This document shows positions 44,680 through 53,486 of a stretch of 64,000 bases of DNA, in pieces (position 1 is the first letter of the stretch; the number at the start of each line of letters is the position of its first letter). The notes beneath the pieces were generated by a model. It made no database searches and was not told where the DNA came from. It worked only from the letters and a program-made list of their open reading frames with translations. The position numbers and the translations under genes were made by a program. Where the stretch lies: NCBI RefSeq assembly GCF_014697625.1, contig NZ_JACJSG010000015.1:95514-159513 (forward strand). The letters are read 5' to 3'. This stretch comes from Anabaena azotica FACHB-119 (lineage in GTDB: Bacteria; Cyanobacteriota; Cyanobacteriia; Cyanobacteriales; Nostocaceae).

Positions 44680-46791
44680 TTAAATTTCTATGCCCAAAAT
44701 ACATAAATAATCTTGGATGAGTTGTTTACCCAAATGCAAGGGATATGGAGAAATAATATTACCCATAGACCATGCTGGAGAAATGCGTAGATAATGCGGT
44801 ACTCGGCAAAGGGCCTTGATACTTTCTGCTGTTTTTTGGAAATCTGGATGAATGAAGAAGGGAACCATTTCTAATATTTGTTGATGCTTGAAAGCAATAT
44901 TTGCACCGTGTTCTTCATTTTGAGAATCAAGCATATAGAGTTCCCTTGTTGTTGGGGTATCTTGACCTTTTTGAGTAGTTGGTAATTTGCCAATTGAGAA
45001 GTAATGAAGTAACTCAGGTACAGATGTATCGTAATAGCCACTTAAATTTATTAGATCCCTTGCTGGAGACTTTTCATCCCAAGTTTTTCTATTAGTGATA
45101 TATTGGGATGTTTCATCGCCAGAGCGTAAGCGGATGATTCCCAGTAAGTTTTTGAGTACCTCATGGTCACGAGTATACACACAAGCATGACCCGGAATGT
45201 GTTGGAAATCTAATACATCACGCTTGGCAAAAAGAAATTCATTTTTTAATTGAAACCAAGCTTGACCCTCATTATCCTCACCACGCTCGTTACGCCATCC
45301 CTCCGCCTCAATTAAAACCAGTGTGGGGGCGCTAATTTGTGTGAGTACATCAGCCGCAAATTTAGCTAGTTCTATCCCCTTTAATTGAACTGTTTTTAAG
45401 AGATGGCGATCGCGTCTTACCTGTGAGAAAATTAGCCCAAGTTCAATTCCTGCTCTTGGATAAGGAATCCAATCCTTTGCATGAGGAAATAATACATCAA
45501 CCTCACCAGTTGCCCGTAGACGAACTGCAAGAATATAGTGAATATTATTACTAGCTTGATTGACTTGACGACGGCACAAGGCAATTACATCTAGGTTTTG
45601 TGCAATTTCCTTCCCTATCCCCGCTCGTTCATAAACTTCTGAAGGTAAACCATATAGTGTGCCAGTCTGACGTAATGTCAAATCCAATACGGCGTTTAAG
45701 ATTCGCCCTTCAGTTTTCTTATTATAAGAGGGTGTAACATTTTTCTCATTATCTTCTTGCTTATTAGCTTTTGGTGAAACAGTTTGCACCATTTGGGAAC
45801 TAATTTTTTCTAACACACAAGCTTCCCGAACTGCTCCATAAATATTTTGCTGTGGATATACTCCTTTCTTTTTCGTTTGTCCAATTTCCACAATTGCAAA
45901 GCAATAATGTTGTATGGAAACATCAATAAAAGGCTTAAGCTTTACTTGCAGGAACTTACGCCATTCCTCGCGTTTACTCTGATACTGTTTACTAATTTGT
46001 TTATCAAACTCTTGACCATCTTTAGGAGCTAATCCATTTGTATCTAGTGGCTTTAAAAGATTGGCATCATCAACCCAAATAGGTACTACTTTGATATACG
46101 CGGGAAAATTTTCTTCTTCATTTAGTAAAAAAACATCGCGTAATTTTTGATAGACAACATCATGGGTATCTCGTTCGCGCCATAATAGAAAGATATACAT
46201 GATTTTTCCTGCTAATGCTCTTCGCATAGCATCAGCAATGATTATTTGTCTTTTCTGATGATGTTTATCTACACGTTCCTTAATTTCTGCTTCACTCAGC
46301 TTTGCTTTTTCCGGTTTTGTAATGATTTTAGGCTGGGAGATAAATTCGTAATTACGCATTGCTAAGGGTGTATTTTGTCCAGATGGAGTAGGAATATCAG
46401 TTTGGATCGGCTCATCTGGAATAAGTATATTATCTAATAACAGCAATACTTGATTTACTATATCTCCACGCTCCTGCAAACTAAATCCAGGTTTAATGCT
46501 GTGTCCTCTTTTAGAGTTTTCATGTTCATACTTATATCCTTCAGCATGAACTATATAATATTCATCTTTTAGCCAGTCAGGGATATTTTGTAAATTGGTA
46601 TATTTACTAGGATTCAGTAGAATATCATTGCTAGATTGAAGCGATCGCGCCTTAAAAGCAGATAGTAAATTTGGTAATTGAAATTTCCACTGCTTACTGT
46701 CTTCTCTGCCATTATTTTCAATAGTGAGCCTGATTAAAGTAGAATCTATATCATACCCAGATAAGCGTTCTTCATTCATGCCCATCAACAC
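44680..46791 (-). CDS. pPIWI-RE C-terminal part (downstream ORF after the internal stop)
   Basis: 703 codons from ATG 46791 (MLMGMNEERLSGYDIDSTLI); other ATGs follow within five codons. No good ribosome site precedes it, and coding-quality sequence continues 54 codons upstream to the TAA, so this start is likely artificial unless the protein is made by reinitiation. It holds the MID-like segment and the PIWI/RNase H-like domain. Conserved-looking blocks are AVRLRATGEVDVLFPHAKDW, YPRAGIELGLIFSQVRRDRH and LIEAEGWRN (E495, E497 here), consistent with the Arg and Glu residues that give the RE family its name. Confidence 0.75.
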   Translation of the reverse strand: MLMGMNEERLSGYDIDSTLIRLTIENNGREDSKQWKFQLPNLLSAFKARSLQSSNDILLNPSKYTNLQNIPDWLKDEYYIVHAEGYKYEHENSKRGHSIKPGFSLQERGDIVNQVLLLLDNILIPDEPIQTDIPTPSGQNTPLAMRNYEFISQPKIITKPEKAKLSEAEIKERVDKHHQKRQIIIADAMRRALAGKIMYIFLLWRERDTHDVVYQKLRDVFLLNEEENFPAYIKVVPIWVDDANLLKPLDTNGLAPKDGQEFDKQISKQYQSKREEWRKFLQVKLKPFIDVSIQHYCFAIVEIGQTKKKGVYPQQNIYGAVREACVLEKISSQMVQTVSPKANKQEDNEKNVTPSYNKKTEGRILNAVLDLTLRQTGTLYGLPSEVYERAGIGKEIAQNLDVIALCRRQVNQASNNIHYILAVRLRATGEVDVLFPHAKDWIPYPRAGIELGLIFSQVRRDRHLLKTVQLKGIELAKFAADVLTQISAPTLVLIEAEGWRNERGEDNEGQAWFQLKNEFLFAKRDVLDFQHIPGHACVYTRDHEVLKNLLGIIRLRSGDETSQYITNRKTWDEKSPARDLINLSGYYDTSVPELLHYFSIGKLPTTQKGQDTPTTRELYMLDSQNEEHGANIAFKHQQILEMVPFFIHPDFQKTAESIKALCRVPHYLRISPAWSMGNIISPYPLHLGKQLIQDYLCILGIEI

Positions 46792-46953
46792 AGAAATATC
46801 ACGTCCATAATTAGTTTCTATTAATGGTTCATGAGCATATCTCTGGCAACTTAAATGTAAAAATATCCAAGGTTTGAGTTTACCAGATTCATTAAACCTT
46901 CCTGATTGAGTTTGTAAACGAAAATCTAAGCGATAAACAAAATATCCTGTCCT

Positions 46954-47667
46954 TTATTTGCCATTATCATCTAGGTAAAGAGCAAGAAATGGTTGACTAA
47001 CTAGGAATAGTCCTGTTCTTCCTGAGCCATTGCCTTGTGCCTTTCGCCACTGAATTTCTTGCTCTCTTTGTCCAGAACGAATAACACAGGTTTTCCCATG
47101 CAAAATAGTTGCTAGTAAGCTGGGAATAGCTTGAAATCCAAGTCCTTTTTCGGCGTTAATATTTTGGATGAGGTTTTCTGGTAGGATAGGTTGCCAATAC
47201 CAATTAGGGGGAATCATTTCTATTTTTTCCAGAAAGCGATGTCTACGACGGGCTACGCCTACGCAAACACTAGCCACCTGATCTGCTTTTCCCTTACCAG
47301 TAAATTGCTTTGTCCACTCCTGCGCCCAAATAATCACTAGCTCATGTATTTGCTCTGGCGTAGGAACTCGAAGCGGATTTTCATCTGTACCTACAGCTAA
47401 AGCGCGATAATCACCTTGACCAAAATACTCAAAACCATAAGTTAAAGTTGATACACAGGCAAGTAAACCATTGTTCAATTGTCGGTACGGGGCATAAACC
47501 TTTTTTTTGCGATTAGGGGATAAAACCTCCTCCATGCTGTTACTAAAGTCCGCAATAATTTCGGCAAATGGAAACTGAAGTACCGCAATTTGCAAATTGT
47601 TTAAAGCATCTTCTCGAAGCGTCATTCGCGCCAGTAAGAGGGAATCTGAATCAGATTTTTTAGGCAT
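46954..47667 (-). CDS. pPIWI-RE N-terminal part (ends at the internal TAA)
   Basis: 237 codons from ATG 47667 (MPKKSDSDSLLLARMTLRED), 23 bp after the helicase stop; ggag seven bases upstream supports this start over GTG 47682. It ends ...FLALYLDDNGK at TAA 46954. It carries the start of the X module, with YAPYRQLNNGLLACVSTLTY and VPTPEQIHELVIIWAQEWTK. Alone it has no catalytic residues. It could still fold as a separate subunit if the split is genuine. Confidence 0.7.
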   Translation of the reverse strand: MPKKSDSDSLLLARMTLREDALNNLQIAVLQFPFAEIIADFSNSMEEVLSPNRKKKVYAPYRQLNNGLLACVSTLTYGFEYFGQGDYRALAVGTDENPLRVPTPEQIHELVIIWAQEWTKQFTGKGKADQVASVCVGVARRRHRFLEKIEMIPPNWYWQPILPENLIQNINAEKGLGFQAIPSLLATILHGKTCVIRSGQREQEIQWRKAQGNGSGRTGLFLVSQPFLALYLDDNGK

Positions 47668-47690
47668 TGTCAACTCCTGCACACAAAAAG

Positions 47691-50600
47691 CTAGAAATGT
47701 AGATTATCAATTTTTTCCATTGCATCAGCCAGGGGTTTATAAAGTGCATTTCCCACGCTGTTTTCCTCCTCGGCATACTCGCAAATTCGCAGTATCATGG
47801 CGACGAGTAGGCTAGTTTGTTCCGTATCATGTTCACTCAGTTCAGGATTAGCTATTCTCGCTGCACTCTTAGGGGCCCAAGCTGCATCAACGAAATAAGC
47901 ACGAAATGGCACACCACCACGCAACAGACGACCAACGGCTTGAATGACTAACCCAGCAGTAGTTGCAGCCAAATCAAATCTTGGATAAGCAAGTAATTCC
48001 TCATCATCACGTAGAGTTTTATAGTATGAGCGCTGTTCAACCGATCGCCAATAACCTGCTGCTAGTTGCCGTACTTTTTCTGCACGTTGAACGACTCCAT
48101 CTCCCTGCAACCAGGCTGTAAAGTCCTCTTTCTTTACCCACTCTAAAGCGCGACAGTTCATTTCTTGGGCGATCGCTTGTGTATCATGGGGATGGGGATA
48201 GGGACGAGTGAGAAAGTAAACACTACCAAATGCTGCTTTTCCATTGGCATTCAAAATATTAAAGCCACGTCCGATTGCACTCATAGGCGCAACCAAAATC
48301 TTACCTTTGGTTTGCCCGAAAGTCTCAATATCTGCGCGATAGAGCGCACCTTTATCCGTTGGTTGTAGAAGTTTGTCTACTTCATCAAAGTCATCCTCTG
48401 TGTATTTATCTGTATTATCAGGGACTAAATGATAAACAGATTCCCTCATACTTGACCAGCAATTGCCAATTTCCTTGGCTACCCAACGGGCTTGATCATA
48501 GGAGTTGACCAGTAATAAAAGCCGATTGCGATCGCGCCAATGGTTACTTGCATCATCACCAAGATTTTTCAATTCCCTAAGTTCTTGTCCTAGATGACCT
48601 GTACCATTACTGCCAACAAGCGATCGCGCTATTTCTTGAAATAAGCTCATTTTTTTCCGTTCAGCACTACCGGAAATCCGCAGGGGTTCGTTATTTTGGT
48701 TGAATTGGGGCAGAAACTTGAAGTGACTTTGTGCGATCGCCTCCATTGCTTCCTGTTCCGGCATTAAAACACCATACGTATTACGAACGTGAAAGCTAGT
48801 AGAATCCGGTAAATACGATGTTCCAGAAAGTGCCAGCACATTGGGGCCTCGTTGACCGTTGAAGTCTGTGAGTAAACGATGGAAATCAAGAATGTAACAA
48901 CGTCCAATATTTGTATAAGCAAACAACGTTAGCGTATTATTACTACCATTCTTGGCTCTTTTATTGCTCTCATTGTCTCTAGAATAATATGTGCCAAACT
49001 GTCTTCCTGTAAGGGGTAGCGGCAAAATATTCAACATTGCCGACGGCATTCGCTGATGGGGTGAATCATCGGTAATTGATTGAGGCCGATTTTGCCACTC
49101 ATAGAAGACAATGCGCGTGTGTCTATCCAAAAGAGCGATCGTCAGCGCAAATTGTAGGCGGTAAGCTAAAGTTTCTATAGTATCTACCTCATCCTCATTG
49201 CTTGTTTGTGGCGAATGCTGACGATTTTCTAATTCTGTTCGCAGTCGTGCTAAACGCCTTCCTGTGTTGGGAAAAAATTCCACAATCCAAGCTCTACAAG
49301 CTATGTATATTTTGTCATCTAATGCACTTTCACCAGTGCTGTTGATTTCCTGCATGAGACGCGCTAAACGATACACTGGATTTTGATTTGGGTTATGAGG
49401 AGAATCCATCCGTAAAGGATCTTCCTCATTTAGCAAAGCATCAAAATAACGCAGAATTGGCTTTATCAGTCGAGCGTTGGCTTGCGAACGAGCTTCTGGG
49501 GTTTCTGGAGGTTCAAATTCTTCTAATCCCGCTAGACGACGGGCAAATTTGAACAGCAGAGTGTTGGGTGTAAAGTAGCCGCGTTTAATCCAATCTCGTA
49601 AAATCTGATGTCCAAAATGTTTATCAAGTAGTGTTAGTGTGGCTGTAATTGCTTTTTGGGCATCACGTTCTGCACCAGTCCATCTCTGAGTTAATGGGGA
49701 CACCACACGGTTAGTTGTGGAAAATTGCTCTGTTTTCACGCCAATATCATCAAAAACCCCGTTTTTACCACCGTCGGTAAGCACCACCTCCTCAGCGTAG
49801 GTGTCATCAAACCACTTAATAACTGTCTCTACTTCATCAAACACAACAAAATCTGATTGTTCGTAGACGAGTTCACCTATTTTCATAGGACGCAACTCTA
49901 GATGACGTGGTAATCCTGCCATTGCCATCGCGCCTGGAGTTGTGATCCAAACACGGGCATTTGGCATATCACGATAAAGCTGTTGGGATGGACATTTGGC
50001 AAAGAATGGACACAAATGATATGAGCCTCTGCTTTTACGTCTTCTTTGGCGAGCGCTTGCAGGCATCTTTTGCAGAGAGTAACAAGGTTCTGTTCCCGGT
50101 ATGAGGGGTTTGTTATTTAAAAATTCCTGAAAGGAACGCTTATTAATCTGACCCTGTAGAGGACAAGCTGTGCCTAACCAACGTTCACCCCAATGCGGCT
50201 GTCTACGTTGCTGATGTTCTAGATAATCCTTCGACTTAGAGAAACTCCGCAGGTGTGCATCCCGTTTACTGCGCCCCAAGATTGGTACTGCTATGGGATC
50301 ATCATTCTCTGGGTCATCACAGAACCACCAGTTGATTTGGTTAGCTAATTTAAGCGCTGATTGCACATCACTGACGACTAGGGTGATGCGGCGATCGCCA
50401 TAATGTCGCACAATATTCACAGTCAGCAATTGTGAAAAGGTGGTCTTCCCAGAAGCAACCATACCAGCAATGTTTCTGAAGCCGTCTAACTCCAGAATCC
50501 GCTCCTCTTGCTCAAGCAGTGTGGCATCTTCCTGTACTCTGTGGAAGTTAATCTTGCCAAAGCGATTTACCCAATGTCCTTTGGCGGTTTCATCCCACCC

Positions 50601-51293
50601 ATATTGTCGGGTTAACGCTTCCTCTCGTTCATCAATCCAGGCTGCATCTTGCTCTAAATCTGAAATGCGGAGGGAAAAATAACTGCGAGAACGAGATGTG
50701 GCAAACTGGGGTAAGCCTATCTGTGCATTACGTACCTGTTGCTGGGTAAATTTGATTGGGACTATAACTGTCTGTTCTCCTGTCTTCGCCTCGAATTGAT
50801 AAGCAACGTCAGCTTCTACTTGCTCAACTTGACGATGCCGAAAAACCAAAGTGGCTATTAAACACCGTTCATATACATCTTGATTTGCTGGATGTCGCAG
50901 GTTTTTGGCAGCATTGATAATATATGTATCCCAATTTTGCGGCGTGAAATCTCCATAGTTACGCCAATCTAAAGGAATCTTCAGATAAGAACGCAATGCG
51001 CCTAACCAAGCGAAGCGGGCAGAAAATGGAGCAATTTGGCGAGCGTTGGCGATCGCTTTTCTTGCCATCCCATCTAAGTTTTGTAAACGCGGATGTCTTA
51101 AAGGCATTCCACTCAAAATCGCCCAAGGTGCGGTAACTGGCTCATCATCAAGTTGCAAACGCTCCATCAGAACAAAGCAAAGCTCTACCTGAAGTAGCAA
51201 TTGGGCTTGAATACGATCCAAGCCTTCATCCTTCAACTGTTCGAGGCGGTCTGTAAACTCTCTTGGTAGCTCAAATAAGGTCTTCTGACTCAT
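47691..51293 (-). CDS. DinG/XPD-like superfamily 2 helicase of the pPIWI-RE island
   Basis: A 1200-residue helicase. Walker A is GMVASGKT (277-284), motif II is FDEVET with D486 (DEVE instead of DEAH), and motif VI is IQAVGRLLRG near 1140. Between motifs I and II lie four cysteines, C377, C404, C428 and C434 (last two in LCPFFAKCPS), placed like the 4Fe-4S ligands of XPD/DinG. The N-terminal ~260 residues are an extra domain including AKNLRHPANQDVYERCLIAT. This is the helicase partner described for PIWI-RE three-gene islands. It would unwind nucleic acid for the PIWI and nuclease proteins. Its start overlaps the nuclease stop by one base, so translation is coupled. Confidence 0.85.
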   Translation of the reverse strand: MSQKTLFELPREFTDRLEQLKDEGLDRIQAQLLLQVELCFVLMERLQLDDEPVTAPWAILSGMPLRHPRLQNLDGMARKAIANARQIAPFSARFAWLGALRSYLKIPLDWRNYGDFTPQNWDTYIINAAKNLRHPANQDVYERCLIATLVFRHRQVEQVEADVAYQFEAKTGEQTVIVPIKFTQQQVRNAQIGLPQFATSRSRSYFSLRISDLEQDAAWIDEREEALTRQYGWDETAKGHWVNRFGKINFHRVQEDATLLEQEERILELDGFRNIAGMVASGKTTFSQLLTVNIVRHYGDRRITLVVSDVQSALKLANQINWWFCDDPENDDPIAVPILGRSKRDAHLRSFSKSKDYLEHQQRRQPHWGERWLGTACPLQGQINKRSFQEFLNNKPLIPGTEPCYSLQKMPASARQRRRKSRGSYHLCPFFAKCPSQQLYRDMPNARVWITTPGAMAMAGLPRHLELRPMKIGELVYEQSDFVVFDEVETVIKWFDDTYAEEVVLTDGGKNGVFDDIGVKTEQFSTTNRVVSPLTQRWTGAERDAQKAITATLTLLDKHFGHQILRDWIKRGYFTPNTLLFKFARRLAGLEEFEPPETPEARSQANARLIKPILRYFDALLNEEDPLRMDSPHNPNQNPVYRLARLMQEINSTGESALDDKIYIACRAWIVEFFPNTGRRLARLRTELENRQHSPQTSNEDEVDTIETLAYRLQFALTIALLDRHTRIVFYEWQNRPQSITDDSPHQRMPSAMLNILPLPLTGRQFGTYYSRDNESNKRAKNGSNNTLTLFAYTNIGRCYILDFHRLLTDFNGQRGPNVLALSGTSYLPDSTSFHVRNTYGVLMPEQEAMEAIAQSHFKFLPQFNQNNEPLRISGSAERKKMSLFQEIARSLVGSNGTGHLGQELRELKNLGDDASNHWRDRNRLLLLVNSYDQARWVAKEIGNCWSSMRESVYHLVPDNTDKYTEDDFDEVDKLLQPTDKGALYRADIETFGQTKGKILVAPMSAIGRGFNILNANGKAAFGSVYFLTRPYPHPHDTQAIAQEMNCRALEWVKKEDFTAWLQGDGVVQRAEKVRQLAAGYWRSVEQRSYYKTLRDDEELLAYPRFDLAATTAGLVIQAVGRLLRGGVPFRAYFVDAAWAPKSAARIANPELSEHDTEQTSLLVAMILRICEYAEEENSVGNALYKPLADAMEKIDNLHF

Positions 51294-52432
51294 TAACTAT
51301 TCCCTTCCCGCAAGCGCTCAATTTTATTGATCACCCGTTCCTCAAAAACAGCATCACTCAAAAGATGAGTACCGCTTGGCAGTTTTGCCGCCTGTTCTCG
51401 AAGAATTTCTAGATAATTCTCTGTTTGTTGTAAACGTTCGATAGGAATGACATAGAAACTTTCGTCATAACGCAAATCACCCTCGCCAAATAGAGGTGTC
51501 AGCTTTGGTGCTAACTTGTAGGGGCTTTGATAATCTTTAATATCTACAGCCCAGGTTGTTTGGTCGCAAAAGCACAGTTGTAAGTCATAGCGATCAATAC
51601 CAGGGTAAAGATGAACGCTGCAAAGTTGTTGTGGGAATTTCCTTTGTAGTTCTGCCAAAATTTCAAATAATCGTATTTCCGGTATTCCTGGTAAACAGAT
51701 ACGTAAGTGAATCCCAAACTTCAAGTGACGCAGCCCATGTTGCCATGTAATCTTTTTCACATAGGGCAAACTTTGCCGATGGTCGTTGCAAACACTAGGT
51801 TTAATACCACGTAGCTGTCCATACTTTTTAAACAAAGGGCCGCAGCGATCGCAATCCCAGTAAAGCTCCTCTATTTCACAATCTTCATATAAATTACCAA
51901 CTTCTTCATTTTTAATATATTTTGTCTTCAAAAATACCTTGCGGATTTGTGCCGTAGTTGGGTATCGATTTTCAATCAGAAATCGCCGCAGTAAAATGTA
52001 TTCCCGTTGCACAATCTCAGGCTCGTTATCGTTGTTGTATGACTCTTGCAAATGTGACAAAATTCTCTGAAAGTGTAGATTTTCTATCGCAATTTCCTGA
52101 GTTACCGCAGTTGCGTAATCTGGTAACTTTGTCCGCGCAATTATTTCTTCATAAAAGTATCGATTTGCTTCTTCACTTAATCCTCCTTCGTAAAGTAAGC
52201 CAAAGTCTGAGTCAAATTCTTTTGCTATTAAACGCTTTGGATACCAAGTTTTCACAGGTTTTTCCAGTAGAGCTAAAAGACCAGTCAGAGTACGCGGATA
52301 TGGTACAGCAGTTATCTCTAGCGCTAGTTTATTCAGCGCATGACGCAGCAGTTCTGGATATGGATACTTGCCATCTCGGCGGACAAACTCTGCTAAACCA
52401 ATGACAAGACGGTCAAATTCGCTAATGTCCAT
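51293..52432 (-). CDS. PD-(D/E)XK-type nuclease of the pPIWI-RE island
   Basis: A 379-residue protein from ATG 52432 (MDISEFDRLVIGLAEFVRRD, caagga upstream); a longer frame starts at 52480 without a ribosome site. The C-terminal third has a restriction-endonuclease core: a strand ending in GIDRYDLQLCFCDQ and then TTWAVDIKDYQSPYKLAPKL, i.e. Asp, 13 residues, D-I-K (D297 and K299 counting from 52432). Paired cysteines (YWDCDRCGPLFKKYGQ, and C in PSVCNDHRQ) suggest a zinc knuckle near residues 190-225. It matches the REase partner reported beside PIWI-RE genes. First gene of the operon; it shares a promoter region with the divergent XRE gene. Confidence 0.8.
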   Translation of the reverse strand: MDISEFDRLVIGLAEFVRRDGKYPYPELLRHALNKLALEITAVPYPRTLTGLLALLEKPVKTWYPKRLIAKEFDSDFGLLYEGGLSEEANRYFYEEIIARTKLPDYATAVTQEIAIENLHFQRILSHLQESYNNDNEPEIVQREYILLRRFLIENRYPTTAQIRKVFLKTKYIKNEEVGNLYEDCEIEELYWDCDRCGPLFKKYGQLRGIKPSVCNDHRQSLPYVKKITWQHGLRHLKFGIHLRICLPGIPEIRLFEILAELQRKFPQQLCSVHLYPGIDRYDLQLCFCDQTTWAVDIKDYQSPYKLAPKLTPLFGEGDLRYDESFYVIPIERLQQTENYLEILREQAAKLPSGTHLLSDAVFEERVINKIERLREGNS

Positions 52433-52572
52433 AAGGGATAATCCTTGTTTGAGTATATTTAATCGCCACACTCTTATCATTTGTGATACATTTGTTTCAT
52501 ATACCGTACAGTATTATTTATAATGTGTCAACTAAGAAACGATTGATTTTTACATGACACAAGGATAGGAGA
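52433..52572. promoter_or_regulatory. Divergent promoter region between pPIWI-RE operon and XRE/ImmA pair
   Basis: About 140 AT-rich bases with a tataat at 52519-52524 on the plus strand, suited to the XRE gene; a weak ttcata lies 17 bases before it. aggataggag at 52562-52571 is a strong ribosome site for that gene. The XRE repressor would be expected to bind here and control both directions, which is inference. Confidence 0.4.
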
Positions 52573-52938
52573 ATGGGAAGTTATCTAGATATAGAACGCT
52601 TGGCGAGCCTAGTTCGTAAAAAGCGCGGTAGCCGAGGACTGCGAGAAACTTCGGCAGAAATTGGGAATGTAAGTCCATCTACTCTATCAAGGGTAGAGGG
52701 CGGTAAAATGCCGGACATGGAAACATTTTTAGCGCTTTGTGACTGGCTACAAGTGCCACCTGCGGAGTTATTTAGAACTACGGAGGAGGATCAACTAGAT
52801 ACGCCTGAAGCGATCGCAATTCAATTACGAGCAGACAAAAAACTTGATCCAGCGATCGCCAATGCTTTAGCGTCCTTAGTCAAAGCAGCCTATCGAGACC
52901 TTTCGCAACAAGATGACGAATCCAAGCAAGACCCATAA
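52573..52938 (+). CDS. XRE-family transcriptional regulator
   Basis: A 121-residue protein with an N-terminal helix-turn-helix at ~8-60: LRETSAEIGNVSPSTLSRVE and GGKMPDMETFLALCDWLQV. The C-terminal half is helical (LDTPEAIAIQLRADKKLDPA) and may dimerise. It is immediately followed (2-bp gap) by an ImmA-type peptidase gene, the usual repressor/anti-repressor pairing of ICEBs1-like switches and many defence loci. It is divergent from the pPIWI-RE operon, so it probably represses that operon and itself. ATG 52573 follows aggataggaga. Confidence 0.9.
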   Translation: MGSYLDIERLASLVRKKRGSRGLRETSAEIGNVSPSTLSRVEGGKMPDMETFLALCDWLQVPPAELFRTTEEDQLDTPEAIAIQLRADKKLDPAIANALASLVKAAYRDLSQQDDESKQDP

Positions 52939-52940
52939 CT

Positions 52941-53486
52941 ATGTCATTAATTGAAAAACTATCGGCAGAGTTTAGGCAACGCTGTGAAGCGATCGCCACT
53001 GAACAACGTAACTTATTGCAACTGAAAGCTTTTGAGCGATTACCAGCAAATACCCTAGCCGCTAAGTTAAAGGCTACACTCTTAACACCTGATCAGTTTC
53101 CCAATTTACCAGCAGAGCAAGTGGAACGGTTACTGAAAAGTGATGAGTGGTCAGGCGCAATTGTGTGCGATCGCCCAGTCATAATTGTTTATAATCCCCG
53201 TCACGCAGCTACAAGATATGAGTCAAATGTGATGCACGAAATAGCTCATATATTGTTAAATCATAAGTTTGTTGGGTTCGATTCATTGACGGGGCTACCA
53301 AAACGCAAACAAATTAACGAAGATGAAGCCACTTATTTAGGTGGATGTCTCCAAATTCCTCAACGTGGTTTACTATGGGCAACACAAAGAAAAATGCGTT
53401 TACCTGAGATTGCGGTATATTTTGGCGCTAGTGAAGCAATGGTACAGTTTCGCAGTAATGTAACTAATGTACCTGTTAGCTCCTAA
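52941..53486 (+). CDS. ImmA/IrrE-family zinc metallopeptidase
   Basis: A 181-residue protein with the HExxH motif at H99-E100-IA-H103 (VMHEIAHILLNH) and a downstream Glu in NEDEATYLGGCLQIP as the likely third zinc ligand. The VIIVYNPRHAATRYESNVMH lead-in is typical of COG2856/ImmA. These enzymes cleave the partner XRE repressor on a damage or invasion signal. The C-terminus (EIAVYFGASEAMVQFRSNVT) contains the winged end of the fold. Translationally coupled to the XRE gene; its stop overlaps the convergent GNAT gene by four bases. Confidence 0.92.
   Translation: MSLIEKLSAEFRQRCEAIATEQRNLLQLKAFERLPANTLAAKLKATLLTPDQFPNLPAEQVERLLKSDEWSGAIVCDRPVIIVYNPRHAATRYESNVMHEIAHILLNHKFVGFDSLTGLPKRKQINEDEATYLGGCLQIPQRGLLWATQRKMRLPEIAVYFGASEAMVQFRSNVTNVPVSS

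Larger units (their letters stand above)
44680..47667 (-). pseudogene. pPIWI-RE protein gene split by one in-frame TAA
   Basis: One reading frame of 995 codons runs from ATG 47667 (ggag seven bases upstream) to 44680, broken only by TAA at 46954-46956. The codons on both sides are in the same frame and the 54 codons between the stop and the next start read as protein (TGYFVYRLDFRLQTQSGRFN; KPWIFLHLSCQRYAHEPLIE). The whole matches the PIWI-RE layout as I recall it: N-terminal X module (DUF3962), MID-like part, and C-terminal RNase H-like PIWI domain (DUF3893) with LVLIEAEGWRNERGED (E787, E789 in fused numbering). PIWI-RE proteins are proposed RNA-guided defence nucleases. It is third in the nuclease-helicase-PIWI operon. 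Confidence 0.8.

Noticed and set aside
51958..52404. 148-residue plus-strand ORF antisense to the pPIWI-RE nuclease gene
   Set aside because: The minus-strand frame fits the operon (coupled start/stop, nuclease motif). This one lacks a ribosome site and motif.
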